Origin: Nocardioides alkalitolerans
Lineage (GTDB): Bacteria > Actinomycetota > Actinomycetes > Propionibacteriales > Nocardioidaceae
Direction of reading: 5' to 3'
Length of the DNA stretch: 64,000 nucleotides
Assembly (NCBI GenBank): GCA_038184435.1
Contig: CP116227.1
Span: 1,302,001 to 1,366,000 of the forward strand
The notes beneath the pieces are model-generated. The model did not search any database. It saw nothing but the letters and a program-made list of their open reading frames with translations, and was not told the origin of the DNA. Below, in pieces: positions 18,390-27,073 of the stretch; within the stretch, counting starts at the first letter, position 1; each line of letters starts with the position of its first letter. The translations under genes and the position numbers were made by a program.

Positions 18390-18941
18390 TCAGCCGAGCT
18401 TCATGACGTAGGTCTCGTTGGCGAGCTTGTCGTGGAAGCCCTGGCGGAGCTGCTTGTCCTGGTTGATCGTGACGGCGATGAAGATGTACGCCGCGAAGAC
18501 CAGCAGGCCGCCCAGGAAGCCGATGACCGGGATGATGCCGATCAGGTTCAGCGCGTAGAAGGCGTTGCGCTTGAGCGACTGCTCGAGCGTCACCGGGGCG
18601 CCGGCCGGGCCCACCACCTTGAGCTTCATGACCTTCTTGCCCAGCGTCTGGCCCGACGTGGTCTCGAAGAACGCGTAGTAGCCGAGCGAGATGGCGACGC
18701 CGAGCACGGTGCTGACGACGTTGCCGATGAACACGGTGCCGTCGCTGGCCCCCGACCCGACGAACAGGCCGACGAGCAGCAGCCCGACGATGACGATGTT
18801 GACGATCGCCAGCAGGATGCCGTCGATGAGGCGCGCCACGAAGCGGTCCATCAGCTCGGCCGGGCGGGGCTGGGGCGCGCCGTACGCGCCGGGCTGGGGG
18901 GCGCCGTACCCACCGGGCGGCGGGGGCTGGTTGTAGCTCAC
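18390..18941 (-). CDS. RDD family membrane protein
   Basis: The 183-residue protein has a Pro/Gly/Tyr-rich N-terminus (about residues 1-28) and a C-terminal RDD domain with three to four membrane helices. The diagnostic Arg and Asp residues are in FVARLIDGILLAI and the second motif is TSGQTLGKKVMKL. RDD proteins are proposed transporters or membrane organisers of uncertain function. The GTG start at 18941 is preceded by GAAGGAGAG, a good ribosome-binding site. Confidence 0.85.
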   Translation of the reverse strand: MSYNQPPPPGGYGAPQPGAYGAPQPRPAELMDRFVARLIDGILLAIVNIVIVGLLLVGLFVGSGASDGTVFIGNVVSTVLGVAISLGYYAFFETTSGQTLGKKVMKLKVVGPAGAPVTLEQSLKRNAFYALNLIGIIPVIGFLGGLLVFAAYIFIAVTINQDKQLRQGFHDKLANETYVMKLG

Positions 18942-19053
18942 GAGGGCTCTCCTTCGACGGGGTGGCTGCTGCGGTGGCCACCACCGTATCGGCGGCGGCC
19001 AGTCGCGCCGCGGACCTGCCCACCCCGGGAGCGCCCCAAACGGCGCGCGGGGG

Positions 19054-20007
19054 TCATTCCTCGTCGATCCGGCTCCGCAGCCAGCGTCCCAGCTCGTCGT
19101 ACGCGAGCGCCCGGGCGGGCCGTCGGGACAGGATCACGTCGTGGAGCGCGCCGGGCACGGTCGCCAGCGTCAGGTGCCGCGCCCCGACGTAGGGCGCCCA
19201 GCGCCGGATCTGCTGGACGTCGAGGACGACGTCGCTCGACAGCACGTCCTCGCCCATCTCGGTCGGCGCGGTGGTGCGGTCCGAGGACAGCACCAGCACG
19301 GGCACCCCGACCGCCAGGCCGCGGTGCAGGCGCGCGTGCGCACGCCGTACGGCGCGGAGCCAGCCCAGCTGCACCGGCACCGACTCCAGCGGCTTCCACT
19401 GCAGGTCGTAGTCGAACTCGCCCTCGTGGTCGCGGTGGAGGCTGCGGCCGTAGAGGCCGCTGACGTTGCGCGGCAGCACGCGGCGGGGGAAGCGGGCGCC
19501 CAGCACGTCGATGGCCAGCGTGCCCACGGTGCGGGCGAGGAAGGAGCCCCGCAGGTCGAACCAGGGGGAGTTGAGCACGAGCCCGACGAGGCCCGACGGC
19601 GCGCGGTCGTGCGCCCACAGCGCGACGACGAGCCCCCCGGTGCTGTGGCCCGAGAGCAGCACGCGCTCGTGGCCGTCGCGCTCGGTGATGCGCTGCCAGG
19701 CAGCGTCCAGCTCCTCGTCGTACGCGGCGAGGTCGTCGACGTAGGTGGGGGTCTGGTGGGGCAGGATCGACCGGCCGTACTTGCGCAGGTCGAGCGCGTA
19801 GACGTCGTAGCCCCGCTCGGCCCACCACGCGCCGTACTCGGTGTGGAAGAAGTAGTCGCAGAAACCGTGGACGTGGAGCACGGCACCGCGGGACGGGCCG
19901 ACAGTGGGCCGGTGGACGAGCGTGGCGACGACCTCGCCCTCGTCGTCGGGGCGGAGCGGGATCGTCTCGGCCGTGTACGGCGGTCCGAGCACGTCGGGCT
20001 GGCTCAT
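19054..20007 (-). CDS. Alpha/beta hydrolase (serine aminopeptidase/lysophospholipase type)
   Basis: The 317-residue enzyme has the alpha/beta-hydrolase nucleophile elbow GHSTGG with Ser122, an oxyanion segment VHGFCDYFF near residue 47, and the later acid and histidine in the expected region (ALHDVIL near the C-terminus). It resembles monoacylglycerol lipase or lysophospholipase-type proteins. It has no signal peptide, so it is probably cytosolic. The substrate is unassigned. It is divergent from the SpoIIE phosphatase gene. Confidence 0.82.
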   Translation of the reverse strand: MSQPDVLGPPYTAETIPLRPDDEGEVVATLVHRPTVGPSRGAVLHVHGFCDYFFHTEYGAWWAERGYDVYALDLRKYGRSILPHQTPTYVDDLAAYDEELDAAWQRITERDGHERVLLSGHSTGGLVVALWAHDRAPSGLVGLVLNSPWFDLRGSFLARTVGTLAIDVLGARFPRRVLPRNVSGLYGRSLHRDHEGEFDYDLQWKPLESVPVQLGWLRAVRRAHARLHRGLAVGVPVLVLSSDRTTAPTEMGEDVLSSDVVLDVQQIRRWAPYVGARHLTLATVPGALHDVILSRRPARALAYDELGRWLRSRIDEE

Positions 20008-20063
20008 GGGGTCATCTCACCATCCACCGCGGGCGGGCGGTGCGCAGGCCGTACGCTTCGGCG

Positions 20064-21161
20064 GTGAGCACCACCACGCGGCTGCGCTCGGACGCCGCGG
20101 CCTACCTCGCCGACCGCGTCGGACGCTGGCGCACGGGGTCGGCGAGCGGACAGCGCTGGGTGCTCGACCTGCTGGTGATCGGCGTCGTCCTCTGCTTCGC
20201 GGTGTCCGTCTGGGACTACGGCCTCATGCCGGTCACGGCCTACCTGGTGTGGCTCATCCTCGGCATGATGCTCCTGCGCTTCTGGCCGCTGGCGCTGTTC
20301 GCGACGGTGTGCGCGGTCCTGGGGTTCACGGCCGTCCTGGCGGCGGGCGAGTTCACCCCGCCCCGCATCTCGGCGCTGGTGGCCCTCTTGATCGCGTCGG
20401 CCCTCGTGCTCGTCCACGCCCGCCGCCAGCGCACCGGGCTGCCCACCGTCGTCAGCGAGGCGATGCTCGTGGACCTGCGTGACCGGCTGCAGTCGCAGAG
20501 CGTGGTGCCGCCGCTGCCCGCCGGGTGGTCGGCCGAGTCGGCGAACCGCCCCGCGTACGGCGTCGCCTACGCGGGCGACTTCCTCGTGGCCGACACGACG
20601 GGCGACGGCCGGCACCTCGAGATGATCCTCGTCGACGTCTGCGGCAAGGGCGTGGGTGCGGGCACGCAGGCGTTGCAGCTCGCGGGTGCACTCGGTGGGC
20701 TCCTGGGTGCCCTGCCCCCGGTCGCCCTCATGGGCGCCGCCAACGACTTCCTGCTGCGCCGCGGCGACGACGACTCGTTCGCCACCGCGGTGCACGTGCG
20801 GGTCGACCTGGAGACCGGCTCCTACAGCATCGTCAGCGCGGGGCACCCGCCGGCGCTGCGGTACGACGAGGGGGCCGGACGTTGGTTGGTCGACAACGCC
20901 CGCGGCACGGCGCTGGGCATCGTCCCGCGCCCGGAGCTCGTCGAGAGCCGCGGGGCGCTCCGGTCGGGGGAGGCCCTGCTCTTCTACACGGACGGCGTCG
21001 TCGAGTCGCGCGACGCGGACCTCGACGCCGGCATCGCGTGGCTGCAGGCAACCGCCGCCCGCGAGGTGGCCGACGGTTTCCGTGGCGCCGCCGGCCGGAT
21101 CATCGCGCGCGTGAGCCGCGGCGACGACGACCGCGCCGTGCTCCTGGTGGTCCGGGACTGA
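20064..21161 (+). CDS. Membrane SpoIIE-family PP2C serine phosphatase
   Basis: The 365-residue protein has three or four N-terminal membrane helices (about 35-112) and a C-terminal SpoIIE/RsbU-type phosphatase domain (about 165-360). Metal-binding acidic residues are visible in VDVCGKG, FYTDGVVESRD and DDDRAVLLVV. Such enzymes dephosphorylate anti-anti-sigma factors; none is adjacent, so the target is elsewhere or of another kind. GTG 20064 is chosen because TACGCT (20052-20057) ends 6 nt before it; a slightly longer frame begins at 20040. Confidence 0.87.
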   Translation: MSTTTRLRSDAAAYLADRVGRWRTGSASGQRWVLDLLVIGVVLCFAVSVWDYGLMPVTAYLVWLILGMMLLRFWPLALFATVCAVLGFTAVLAAGEFTPPRISALVALLIASALVLVHARRQRTGLPTVVSEAMLVDLRDRLQSQSVVPPLPAGWSAESANRPAYGVAYAGDFLVADTTGDGRHLEMILVDVCGKGVGAGTQALQLAGALGGLLGALPPVALMGAANDFLLRRGDDDSFATAVHVRVDLETGSYSIVSAGHPPALRYDEGAGRWLVDNARGTALGIVPRPELVESRGALRSGEALLFYTDGVVESRDADLDAGIAWLQATAAREVADGFRGAAGRIIARVSRGDDDRAVLLVVRD

Positions 21162-21198
21162 TCCGGGAACAAACCTGGATCGGACCCGGTTGACGTGA

Positions 21199-21216
21199 TA
21201 GTTTCACTTTCAACTA
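21199..21216 (+). promoter_or_regulatory. Imperfect dyad near the monooxygenase promoter
   Basis: TAGTT (21199-21203) and AACTA (21212-21216) are inverted around an 8-nt centre in an unusually A+T-rich patch just before the ribosome-binding site of the monooxygenase gene. TTGACG at 21190-21195 could be a -35. The dyad resembles sites of MarR-type regulators, but no regulator gene is adjacent. Confidence 0.35.
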
Positions 21217-21228
21217 CACGAGGAGCGA

Positions 21229-22386
21229 GTGAGCGACATGCAGATCGGCATCTTCAGCGTCGGTGACGTGACGGCGGACCCGACGACGGGCCGCACCCCG
21301 AGCGAGCACGAGCGCATCAAGGCGACCGTCGCGATCGCCCGGAAGGCGGAGGAGGTCGGCCTGGACGTGTTCGCGACGGGGGAGCACCACAACCCGCCGT
21401 TCATCTCCTCCAACCCGACGGCGACGCTGGCCTACATCGGGGCCCAGACGGAGCGGCTGATCCTCTCCACGGCGACGACCCTCATCACGACGACGGACCC
21501 GGTGCTGATCGCGGAGGACTACGCCAAGATCCAGCACCTCACCGACGGCCGGGTCGACCTCATGATGGGCCGCGGCAACACCGGTCCCGTCTACCCGTGG
21601 TTCGGCAAGGACATCCGCAAGGGCATCGAGCTCGCGATCGAGAACTACGCCCTGCTGCGGCGCCTGTGGCGCGAGGACGTCGTCGACTGGCAGGGCAAGC
21701 ACCGCACGCCGCTGCAGGGCTACACCTCGACGCCGCGGCCGCTCGACGGCGTCGCGCCCTTCGTGTGGCACGGCTCGATCCGGAGCCCCGAGATCGCCGA
21801 GCAGGCGGCCTACTACGGCGACGGCTTCTTCCACAACCACATCTTCTGGCCGGCGTCGCACACGCGGCAGATGGTGGCGCTCTACCGTCGTCGGTTCGAG
21901 CACTACGGCCACGGCACGGCGGACGAGGCCATCGTCGGCCTCGGCGGGCAGTTCTTCATGCGCCGCAACAGCCAGGACGCCGTGCGGGAGTTCCGCCCCT
22001 ACTTCGACAACGCGCCCGTCTACGGCCACGGCCCGTCGCTCGAGGACTTCACGTCGCAGACCCCGCTGACCGTCGGCTCGCCGCAGCAGGTGCTGGAGCG
22101 GACCCTGTCGTTCCGCGACTACGCGGGGCACTACCAGCGGCAGCTGTTCCTCATCGACCACGCCGGTCTGCCGCTGAAGACGGTGCTCGAGCAGCTCGAC
22201 CTGCTCGGCGAGATCCTGCCCGAGATGCGCAAGGGCTTCGCCGAGGGTCGCCCGGCCCACGTCCCCGACGCGCCGACGCACGCCTCGCTCGTCGCCGCCG
22301 CCGGAGGGGCCCGCGACACGACGGTGCACGCCGCCGACGACGTCACCGGCGCCCGCGCCGAGGACGCCGTGGAGGTGGGGGCGTGA
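21229..22386 (+). CDS. CE1758-type FMN-dependent luciferase-like monooxygenase
   Basis: The 385-residue protein is a bacterial-luciferase-like flavin monooxygenase. It shows the early GEHHNPPF motif, SNPTATLAYIGAQT, and the FMN-binding LMMGRGNTGPVYPW segment typical of the corynebacterial CE1758 group. It needs reduced FMN, which the overlapping downstream gene should supply. The substrate is unknown. The start is GTG 21229, 7 nt after the GAGGAG ribosome-binding site; ATG 21238 is possible. The stop overlaps the reductase start (GTGA). Confidence 0.87.
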   Translation: MSDMQIGIFSVGDVTADPTTGRTPSEHERIKATVAIARKAEEVGLDVFATGEHHNPPFISSNPTATLAYIGAQTERLILSTATTLITTTDPVLIAEDYAKIQHLTDGRVDLMMGRGNTGPVYPWFGKDIRKGIELAIENYALLRRLWREDVVDWQGKHRTPLQGYTSTPRPLDGVAPFVWHGSIRSPEIAEQAAYYGDGFFHNHIFWPASHTRQMVALYRRRFEHYGHGTADEAIVGLGGQFFMRRNSQDAVREFRPYFDNAPVYGHGPSLEDFTSQTPLTVGSPQQVLERTLSFRDYAGHYQRQLFLIDHAGLPLKTVLEQLDLLGEILPEMRKGFAEGRPAHVPDAPTHASLVAAAGGARDTTVHAADDVTGARAEDAVEVGA

Positions 22387-23009
22387 CGCGCCGGATCGCG
22401 GTGGTGACGGCCGGGCTCTCCCAGCCGTCGAGCACCCGGCTCCTGGCCGACCAGCTCGCCGACGCGACCGTCGCGGCGCTCGGCGAGGACGTCGTGGTGG
22501 ACGTCGTCGAGCTGCGCGACGTCGCGCACGCCCTGACCGACCACCTCCTGACGGGCTTCGCCACCGGCGGGCTCGCCGAGGCCATCGGCGACGTGGCACG
22601 GGCCGACGGGCTCATCGTGGTGACACCGGTCTTCAGCGCGTCGTACTCGGGTCTGTTCAAGACCTTCTTCGACGTGCTCGAGCCGGAGACGCTCGCCGGC
22701 AAGCCGGTGCTGCTCGCCGCCACCGCCGGGACGGCGCGGCACTCGCTCGTGATCGAGCACGCCCTGCGGCCGCTCTTCGCCTACCTGCGGGCCGTCACGG
22801 TGCCGACCGGCGTCTTCGCCGCCACCGAGGACTTCGGGGGCGACACCCAGCTCGCGGCCCGGGTCCACCGCGCCGCGGGCGAGCTCGCAGCGCTGGTGGC
22901 CGGCGCTCCGACGGCCGCCCGCCGGCGATCGACCGCGCTGCCCGCCGCCGACGAGGAGTTCGGCGACGTCGTGCCCTTCGAGGCGCTGCTGCGCGGCGAG
23001 GGTCTCTGA
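22383..23009 (+). CDS. NADPH-dependent FMN reductase (CE1759 type)
   Basis: The 208-residue flavodoxin-like protein has the N-terminal phosphate-binding loop AGLSQPSSTRLLADQL and the FMN-contacting VVTPVFSASYSGLFK. It should reduce FMN with NAD(P)H and hand it to the monooxygenase encoded just upstream, making a two-component system. The GTG start shares bases with the upstream TGA. The C-terminal end is followed at once by the hairpin and palindrome region at 23021. Confidence 0.87.
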   Translation: MTRRIAVVTAGLSQPSSTRLLADQLADATVAALGEDVVVDVVELRDVAHALTDHLLTGFATGGLAEAIGDVARADGLIVVTPVFSASYSGLFKTFFDVLEPETLAGKPVLLAATAGTARHSLVIEHALRPLFAYLRAVTVPTGVFAATEDFGGDTQLAARVHRAAGELAALVAGAPTAARRRSTALPAADEEFGDVVPFEALLRGEGL

Positions 23010-23020
23010 GGGTCGGCGGT

Positions 23021-23046
23021 CGGTTCCCCGGCTGACCGGGGAACCG
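23021..23046. repeat. Hairpin A, left copy
   Basis: CGGTTCCCCGG (23021-23031) and CCGGGGAACCG (23036-23046) form a perfect 11-bp stem with a 4-nt loop, 11 bases after the FMN reductase stop. Its right arm overlaps palindrome B by five bases (23042-23046), so the two structures compete. Confidence 0.8.
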
Positions 23047-23087
23047 ACCGCTTTGACCATCAATCTTGATGGTCAAAGCGGTCGGTT
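23042..23087. repeat. Palindrome B, left copy
   Basis: This is a perfect inverted repeat with 22-bp arms and a 2-nt centre. The core is CGCTTTGACCATCAA and its complement, strikingly A+T-rich for this genome. The same core recurs at 23205-23250. There is no T-run, and the site lies between two convergent genes. Confidence 0.85.
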
Positions 23088-23204
23088 GGGTGCATCCTCC
23101 GCGGAGCAACTGCTAACGGCTCGCCTGGGGACGGACCGATCTCCGTCGCCACCTGGGGAGGACACGCGGGCCAGGACGCGGCGTACGGGGGCACTTGAAG
23201 CATC
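23088..23204. other. Spacer between the two palindromes
   Basis: This stretch of 117 bases has no supported open frame, RNA gene or further repeat beyond a short CTCCGCGGAG palindrome near 23097. It separates the two mirrored palindrome/hairpin units. Confidence 0.6.
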
Positions 23205-23250
23205 AACACGCCGCTTTGACCATCAAATTTGATGGTCAAAGCGGCGTGTT
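23205..23250. repeat. Palindrome B, right copy
   Basis: This is a perfect 46-nt palindrome with 23-bp arms and no unpaired centre. It shares the core CCGCTTTGACCATCAA/TTGATGGTCAAAGCGG with the left copy. It ends 39 bases before the stop of the minus-strand PEBP gene. Confidence 0.85.
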
Positions 23251-23268
23251 CCCCGGCTAGCCGGGGAA
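23249..23268. repeat. Hairpin A, right copy
   Basis: TTCCCCGGC (23249-23257) and GCCGGGGAA (23260-23268) form a 9-bp stem with a 2-nt loop. It is the mirror counterpart of the hairpin at 23021-23046 and overlaps palindrome B by two bases. Confidence 0.75.
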
Positions 23269-23289
23269 AGTGTCGGCCCCGGCCGACCC

Positions 23290-23811
23290 TCAGTGCTGGT
23301 AGGTCCCGTGGAGGACGGCGCGGCCGAGGGTCTTGAACGCGAGGTTGAACGACACGACCGCGGGGCTCGCCGACTCGTCGACGCCCAGCGTCTCCTCGCC
23401 CACGGCGTGCACGACGAAGTAGTAGCGGTGCACCTGGTCGCCCTCGGGCGGGGCGGCGCCCATGAAGCCGTGCTCGCCGCCGTCGTTGCGCACGTGGAAG
23501 GCGCCCCCGGGCAGCGAGCCCGCCGCGGCGCCCGTGTCGAGCGACGTCACGGAGGCGGGGAGGTCGACGAGCACCCAGTGCCAGAAGCCGCTCGGCGTGG
23601 GGGCGTCGGGGTCGAAGCAGGTGACGACGTAGGACTTCGTGCCCTCCGGCGCCCCGCTCCAGCTCAGCTGGGGCGAGGTGTTGCCGTGGGCGGCGACCTG
23701 GTCGTCCTTCAGGGGCGCACCGTCGGTGACGTCGGTGCTCGTCACCGTGAACGACGGGACGGCGGGCAGCAGCGTGTACGGGTCCGGGCTCACCGGGCGG
23801 TCGAGGTTCAT
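23290..23811 (-). CDS. YbhB/YbcL-type PEBP family protein
   Basis: The 173-residue protein belongs to the phosphatidylethanolamine-binding (Raf kinase inhibitor-like) family. The ligand-pocket motifs are visible: [19 protein letters not shown] near residue 64 and [10 protein letters not shown] near 128. Bacterial members are cytosolic and of unclear function. TAGGGT (23818-23823) lies 6 nt upstream of the ATG on the minus strand, suggesting a leaderless start. It is divergent from cobT. Confidence 0.88.
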   Translation of the reverse strand: MNLDRPVSPDPYTLLPAVPSFTVTSTDVTDGAPLKDDQVAAHGNTSPQLSWSGAPEGTKSYVVTCFDPDAPTPSGFWHWVLVDLPASVTSLDTGAAAGSLPGGAFHVRNDGGEHGFMGAAPPEGDQVHRYYFVVHAVGEETLGVDESASPAVVSFNLAFKTLGRAVLHGTYQH

Positions 23812-23849
23812 GCCTCGACCCTAGGAGGTCGACGGAAGCGCGGACAGGG

Positions 23850-23855
23850 AAGAAT
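23850..23855 (+). promoter_or_regulatory. Candidate -10 (AAGAAT) for cobT
   Basis: AAGAAT is followed by 7 nt and GTG 23863. The first base departs from TANNNT, but the spacing matches the other leaderless starts in the window, and the hexamer covers the competing ATG 23854. Confidence 0.35.
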
Positions 23856-23862
23856 GCCCGCC

Positions 23863-24936
23863 GTGCCGACCCTCGACGAGACGCTCGACCGCATCGCCCC
23901 GCCCGACCCCGCCGCCCGCGCGGCGGCGCTCGAGCGACAGGCCCAGCTGACGAAGCCCGCCGGCGCCCTCGGCGTGCTGGAGGACGTCTCGGTGCAGCTC
24001 GCCGCCATCGCTGGCGCCTGCCCGCCGCCCGCGCCCGAGCGTCCGGTGGTGGCGGTCTTCGCGGGGGACCACGGCGTGCTGGCGCAGGGCGTCTCGCCCT
24101 GGCCCGCCGAGGTCACGCTCGGGATGGTCGAGAACTTCCGCGCGGGTGGCGCTGCCGTCAACGTGCTCGCCCGCGCCTGCGGCGCGGAGGTCGTGGTGGT
24201 GGACGTCGGCGTGGCCGCGCCCGTCGCGGCGGACGAGATCGTCTGGGACCGGAACGTACGGCGCGGCACCGCCGACCTGCGCACCGAGCCCGCGATGACC
24301 CGGGCCGAGGCGCTCGCCGCGCTCCAGGTCGGCATCGACGTCGCCACCGAGCTCGTCGACCGGGGCCACGACCTGCTGCTCACCGGTGACATGGGCATCG
24401 GCAACACCACGCCGGCGGCCTGCCTCGTCGCGGCCTTCACGGGCGCCGACCCGGCAGCGGTCACCGGGCGCGGCACCGGCGTGGACGACGCCACCCTCGC
24501 CCTCAAGACCCGTGTCGTGGAGGAGGCGGTGCGTCGGCTGGGTGCGCCCGTGTCCGACCCCGCCACCGATCCCGTCGCGACCCTCGCGGCCGTCGGCGGT
24601 CTGGAGCACGCGGCCCTGGCGGGCTTCGTCCTCGGCGGCGCCGCAGCCGGCGTGCCGGTGCTGCTCGACGGCTTCATCGCCGGCTCCGCGGCTCTCGTCG
24701 CGCACGCGCTGGCCCCGGAGGTGACGGGCTACCTGCTGGCCGGCCACCGCTCGGCGGAGTTCGGCCACCTCGCGGCCCTCTCCCACCTCGGCCTGCGTCC
24801 TCTCGTCGACCTCGACCTGCGCCTCGGCGAGGGCAGCGGGGCGGCCCTCGCCTTCCCGCTCGTGCGGAGCGCCGCGCTGGTGCTCGCCGAGATGGCCACC
24901 TTCGACTCCGCGGGCGTGGCCCGCAAGGAGGTCTGA
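23863..24936 (+). CDS. cobT: Nicotinate-nucleotide:dimethylbenzimidazole phosphoribosyltransferase CobT
   Basis: CobT activates the lower ligand of cobalamin, making alpha-ribazole phosphate from nicotinate mononucleotide and dimethylbenzimidazole. The enzyme shows FAGDHGVLAQGVSPWP, the GDMGIGNTTPAA substrate loop and GRGTGVDD, with the catalytic glutamate expected in the C-terminal third. From GTG 23863 it has 357 residues; ATG 23854 adds three. The stop overlaps the next start (TGATG), coupling it to the siroheme/SUMT gene. No cobalamin riboswitch was seen upstream. Confidence 0.92.
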   Translation: MPTLDETLDRIAPPDPAARAAALERQAQLTKPAGALGVLEDVSVQLAAIAGACPPPAPERPVVAVFAGDHGVLAQGVSPWPAEVTLGMVENFRAGGAAVNVLARACGAEVVVVDVGVAAPVAADEIVWDRNVRRGTADLRTEPAMTRAEALAALQVGIDVATELVDRGHDLLLTGDMGIGNTTPAACLVAAFTGADPAAVTGRGTGVDDATLALKTRVVEEAVRRLGAPVSDPATDPVATLAAVGGLEHAALAGFVLGGAAAGVPVLLDGFIAGSAALVAHALAPEVTGYLLAGHRSAEFGHLAALSHLGLRPLVDLDLRLGEGSGAALAFPLVRSAALVLAEMATFDSAGVARKEV

Positions 24937-26240
24937 TGAGCACGGAGCCCGGCCGCCCCACCCACGCCCGCAGCGCGGCCAACCCCGACGTCGACCGTTT
25001 GGACGAGCTGGCCGAGCACCCGCCGTACCCCGTCGGCCTGCGCCTCACCGGCCGCCGCGTCGTGGTGGTGGGCGGCGGGCACGTGGCCCAGCGCCGGGTG
25101 GCGGGCCTCATCGCCGCCGGCGCCGACGTGCTCGTCGTCTCGCCGGTGCTGACGCCGGCGCTGGAGGGCATGCTCGCGGAGATCACCTGGCGCGAGGGCC
25201 GCTTCGAGCCGTCCGACCTCGACGGGGCGTGGTACGCGCTGGCCACCACGGACGACGCGAGCGTCAACCACGCCGTCGTGCAGGCCGCTGACGAGCGCCG
25301 CATCTTCTGCGTGCGCGCCGACGACGCCCGCGAGGCCTCGGCCTGGACGCCGGCCACCGGTCGTCACGGCGGCGTGACCGTCGCCGTGCTCGGCAACCGC
25401 GAGCCCCGCCGTTCGGCGGCCCTGCGGGACGCGATCGTCGGCGCCCTCGTGGACGGCCGGATCAGCACCGGCGCGACCGACCACAGCCCGGGCGTCGTGC
25501 TCGTCGGCGGCGGCCCCGGTGACCCCGGTCTCGTCACCGTCGCCGCGCGCCAGGCGCTCGCGTCGGCCGACGTCGTGGTCGCCGACCGCCTCGCGCCGCG
25601 CGAGCTGCTCGACGAGCTGGCCCCCCACGTCGAGCTCGTCGACGTCGCCAAGCTGCCGCGTGGCCGCGCCGCCAGCCAGGAGGCCATCAACGACGTTATC
25701 GTGGCCCGGGCCCGCGAGGGCAAGCGCGTCGTGCGCTTCAAGGGGGGCGACAACTTCGTCTTCGGCCGCGGCTACGAGGAGATCCAGGCGTGCGAGGCCG
25801 CGGGCGTGCCGGTCACGATCATCCCCGGCCTGTCGTCGTCGATCTCGGTGCCCGGCGTCGCCGGGATCCCCGTCACGCACCGCGGTGTCGCCCACGAGTT
25901 CACCGTGATCTCCGGGCACATCCCACCGGGCCATCCCGACTCCCTCGTCGCCTGGGACGCGCTGGCCCGGCTGCGCGGCACGCTCGTGCTGCTCATGGCC
26001 GTCGCCAACGCCGGCGCCATCGCCACGGCGCTCGTCGAGGGCGGTCGCCCGGCCGACACCCCCGTCGCCGTGGTCGCCGAGGGCACCATGCCCGAGCAGC
26101 GCACCGTGCTCAGCACCCTGGCCACCCTGGCCGACGACATCGCGACGTCCGGGGTCCGGCCGCCCGCCATCATCGTGGTCGGCGAGGTCGTCGCGGTCGC
26201 CAACCCGGACCGCTACGGCGCGCACGCCCCGACGCCCTGA
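24936..26240 (+). CDS. cobA: Siroheme synthase-type fusion: precorrin-2 dehydrogenase and uroporphyrinogen-III C-methyltransferase
   Basis: The 434-residue protein joins two activities at the branch point to siroheme and cobalamin. The N-terminal part (about 25-170) has the NAD-binding GGGHVAQRRVAGL of precorrin-2 dehydrogenase/ferrochelatase. The C-terminal part (about 185-425) is a SAM-dependent uroporphyrinogen-III methyltransferase with VGGGPGDPGL, FGRGYEEIQACEAAGVPV and SVPGVAGIPVTHRG. It is CysG-like but next to cobT, so it may feed both pathways. Its stop overlaps the following gene (TGATG). Confidence 0.9.
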   Translation: MSTEPGRPTHARSAANPDVDRLDELAEHPPYPVGLRLTGRRVVVVGGGHVAQRRVAGLIAAGADVLVVSPVLTPALEGMLAEITWREGRFEPSDLDGAWYALATTDDASVNHAVVQAADERRIFCVRADDAREASAWTPATGRHGGVTVAVLGNREPRRSAALRDAIVGALVDGRISTGATDHSPGVVLVGGGPGDPGLVTVAARQALASADVVVADRLAPRELLDELAPHVELVDVAKLPRGRAASQEAINDVIVARAREGKRVVRFKGGDNFVFGRGYEEIQACEAAGVPVTIIPGLSSSISVPGVAGIPVTHRGVAHEFTVISGHIPPGHPDSLVAWDALARLRGTLVLLMAVANAGAIATALVEGGRPADTPVAVVAEGTMPEQRTVLSTLATLADDIATSGVRPPAIIVVGEVVAVANPDRYGAHAPTP

Positions 26241-27043
26241 TGGCGACCTTCGTCGAGGTCGCGCAGGCGGACGACCCGCGCCTCGCGGACTACCGCGACC
26301 TGCGCGACGTCACCCTCCGCAAGCACGTCGAGGCCGAGCACGGGCTCTTCCTCGCCGAGGGGGAGAAGGTCGTGCGACGCGCGGTCGAGGCGGGCTACAC
26401 GCCCCGGTCGTTCCTCATGGCGCCCCGCTGGCTCGACGGGCTCGCCGACGTGCTGGCCACGACCGACGCGCCCTGCTTCGTGCTCTCGGAGCAGCTGGCC
26501 GAGGAGGTCACCGGGTTCCACGTGCACCGCGGCGCGCTCGCGTCGCTGGAGCGCCGGCCGCTGCCGTCCCTCGACGACGTGCTGACGGGCGCCCGCTCGG
26601 TGCTCGTGCTGGAGGAGATTGTCGACCACACCAACGTCGGAGCGGTGCTCCGCAGCGGCGCAGCCCTCGGCTTCGACGCCGTGCTCCTCGCCCCGCGCTG
26701 CGCCGACCCGCTCTACCGCCGGGCCGTCAAGGTCGCCATGGGCGCCGTCTTCTCGCTCCCGTGGACCCGCCTGCCGGACTGGTACGACGCGCTGCCGCGG
26801 CTCGCGTCGTACGGGTTCACCACCGTCGCGCTGACCCTCGCCGACGACGCCGTCGACCTCGAGGACGCCGTGCGGGGCGTCGACAAGATCGCCCTCGTGC
26901 TCGGCTCGGAGGGCCACGGCATCTCGCCGCGCTGGCAGGAGACCGCCGACCGGCGCGCGATCATCCCCATGCACCGCGGCATCGACTCGCTGAACGTCGC
27001 CGCGGCGAGCGCGGTCGCCTGCTACGTCGCGTCGCGACGGTGA
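26240..27043 (+). CDS. TrmH/SpoU-family RNA methyltransferase
   Basis: The 267-residue protein has an N-terminal substrate-binding region followed by a SPOUT domain. The SPOUT signature motifs are visible: VDHTNVGAVLRSGAALG, LVLGSEGHGIS and IPMHRGIDSLNVAAASAVA. These enzymes 2'-O-methylate ribose in tRNA or rRNA with SAM; the target is not evident. The ATG overlaps the stop of the upstream gene. It is convergent with the DUF1501 gene, 30 bases away. Confidence 0.88.
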   Translation: MATFVEVAQADDPRLADYRDLRDVTLRKHVEAEHGLFLAEGEKVVRRAVEAGYTPRSFLMAPRWLDGLADVLATTDAPCFVLSEQLAEEVTGFHVHRGALASLERRPLPSLDDVLTGARSVLVLEEIVDHTNVGAVLRSGAALGFDAVLLAPRCADPLYRRAVKVAMGAVFSLPWTRLPDWYDALPRLASYGFTTVALTLADDAVDLEDAVRGVDKIALVLGSEGHGISPRWQETADRRAIIPMHRGIDSLNVAAASAVACYVASRR

Positions 27044-27073
27044 GAGCCTGGCGGTACGACGTGGCGCACCGCC

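Noticed and set aside
23812..23862. Cobalamin riboswitch before cobT
   Set aside because: The gap is about 50 bases, far too short, and no B12-box sequence is present.
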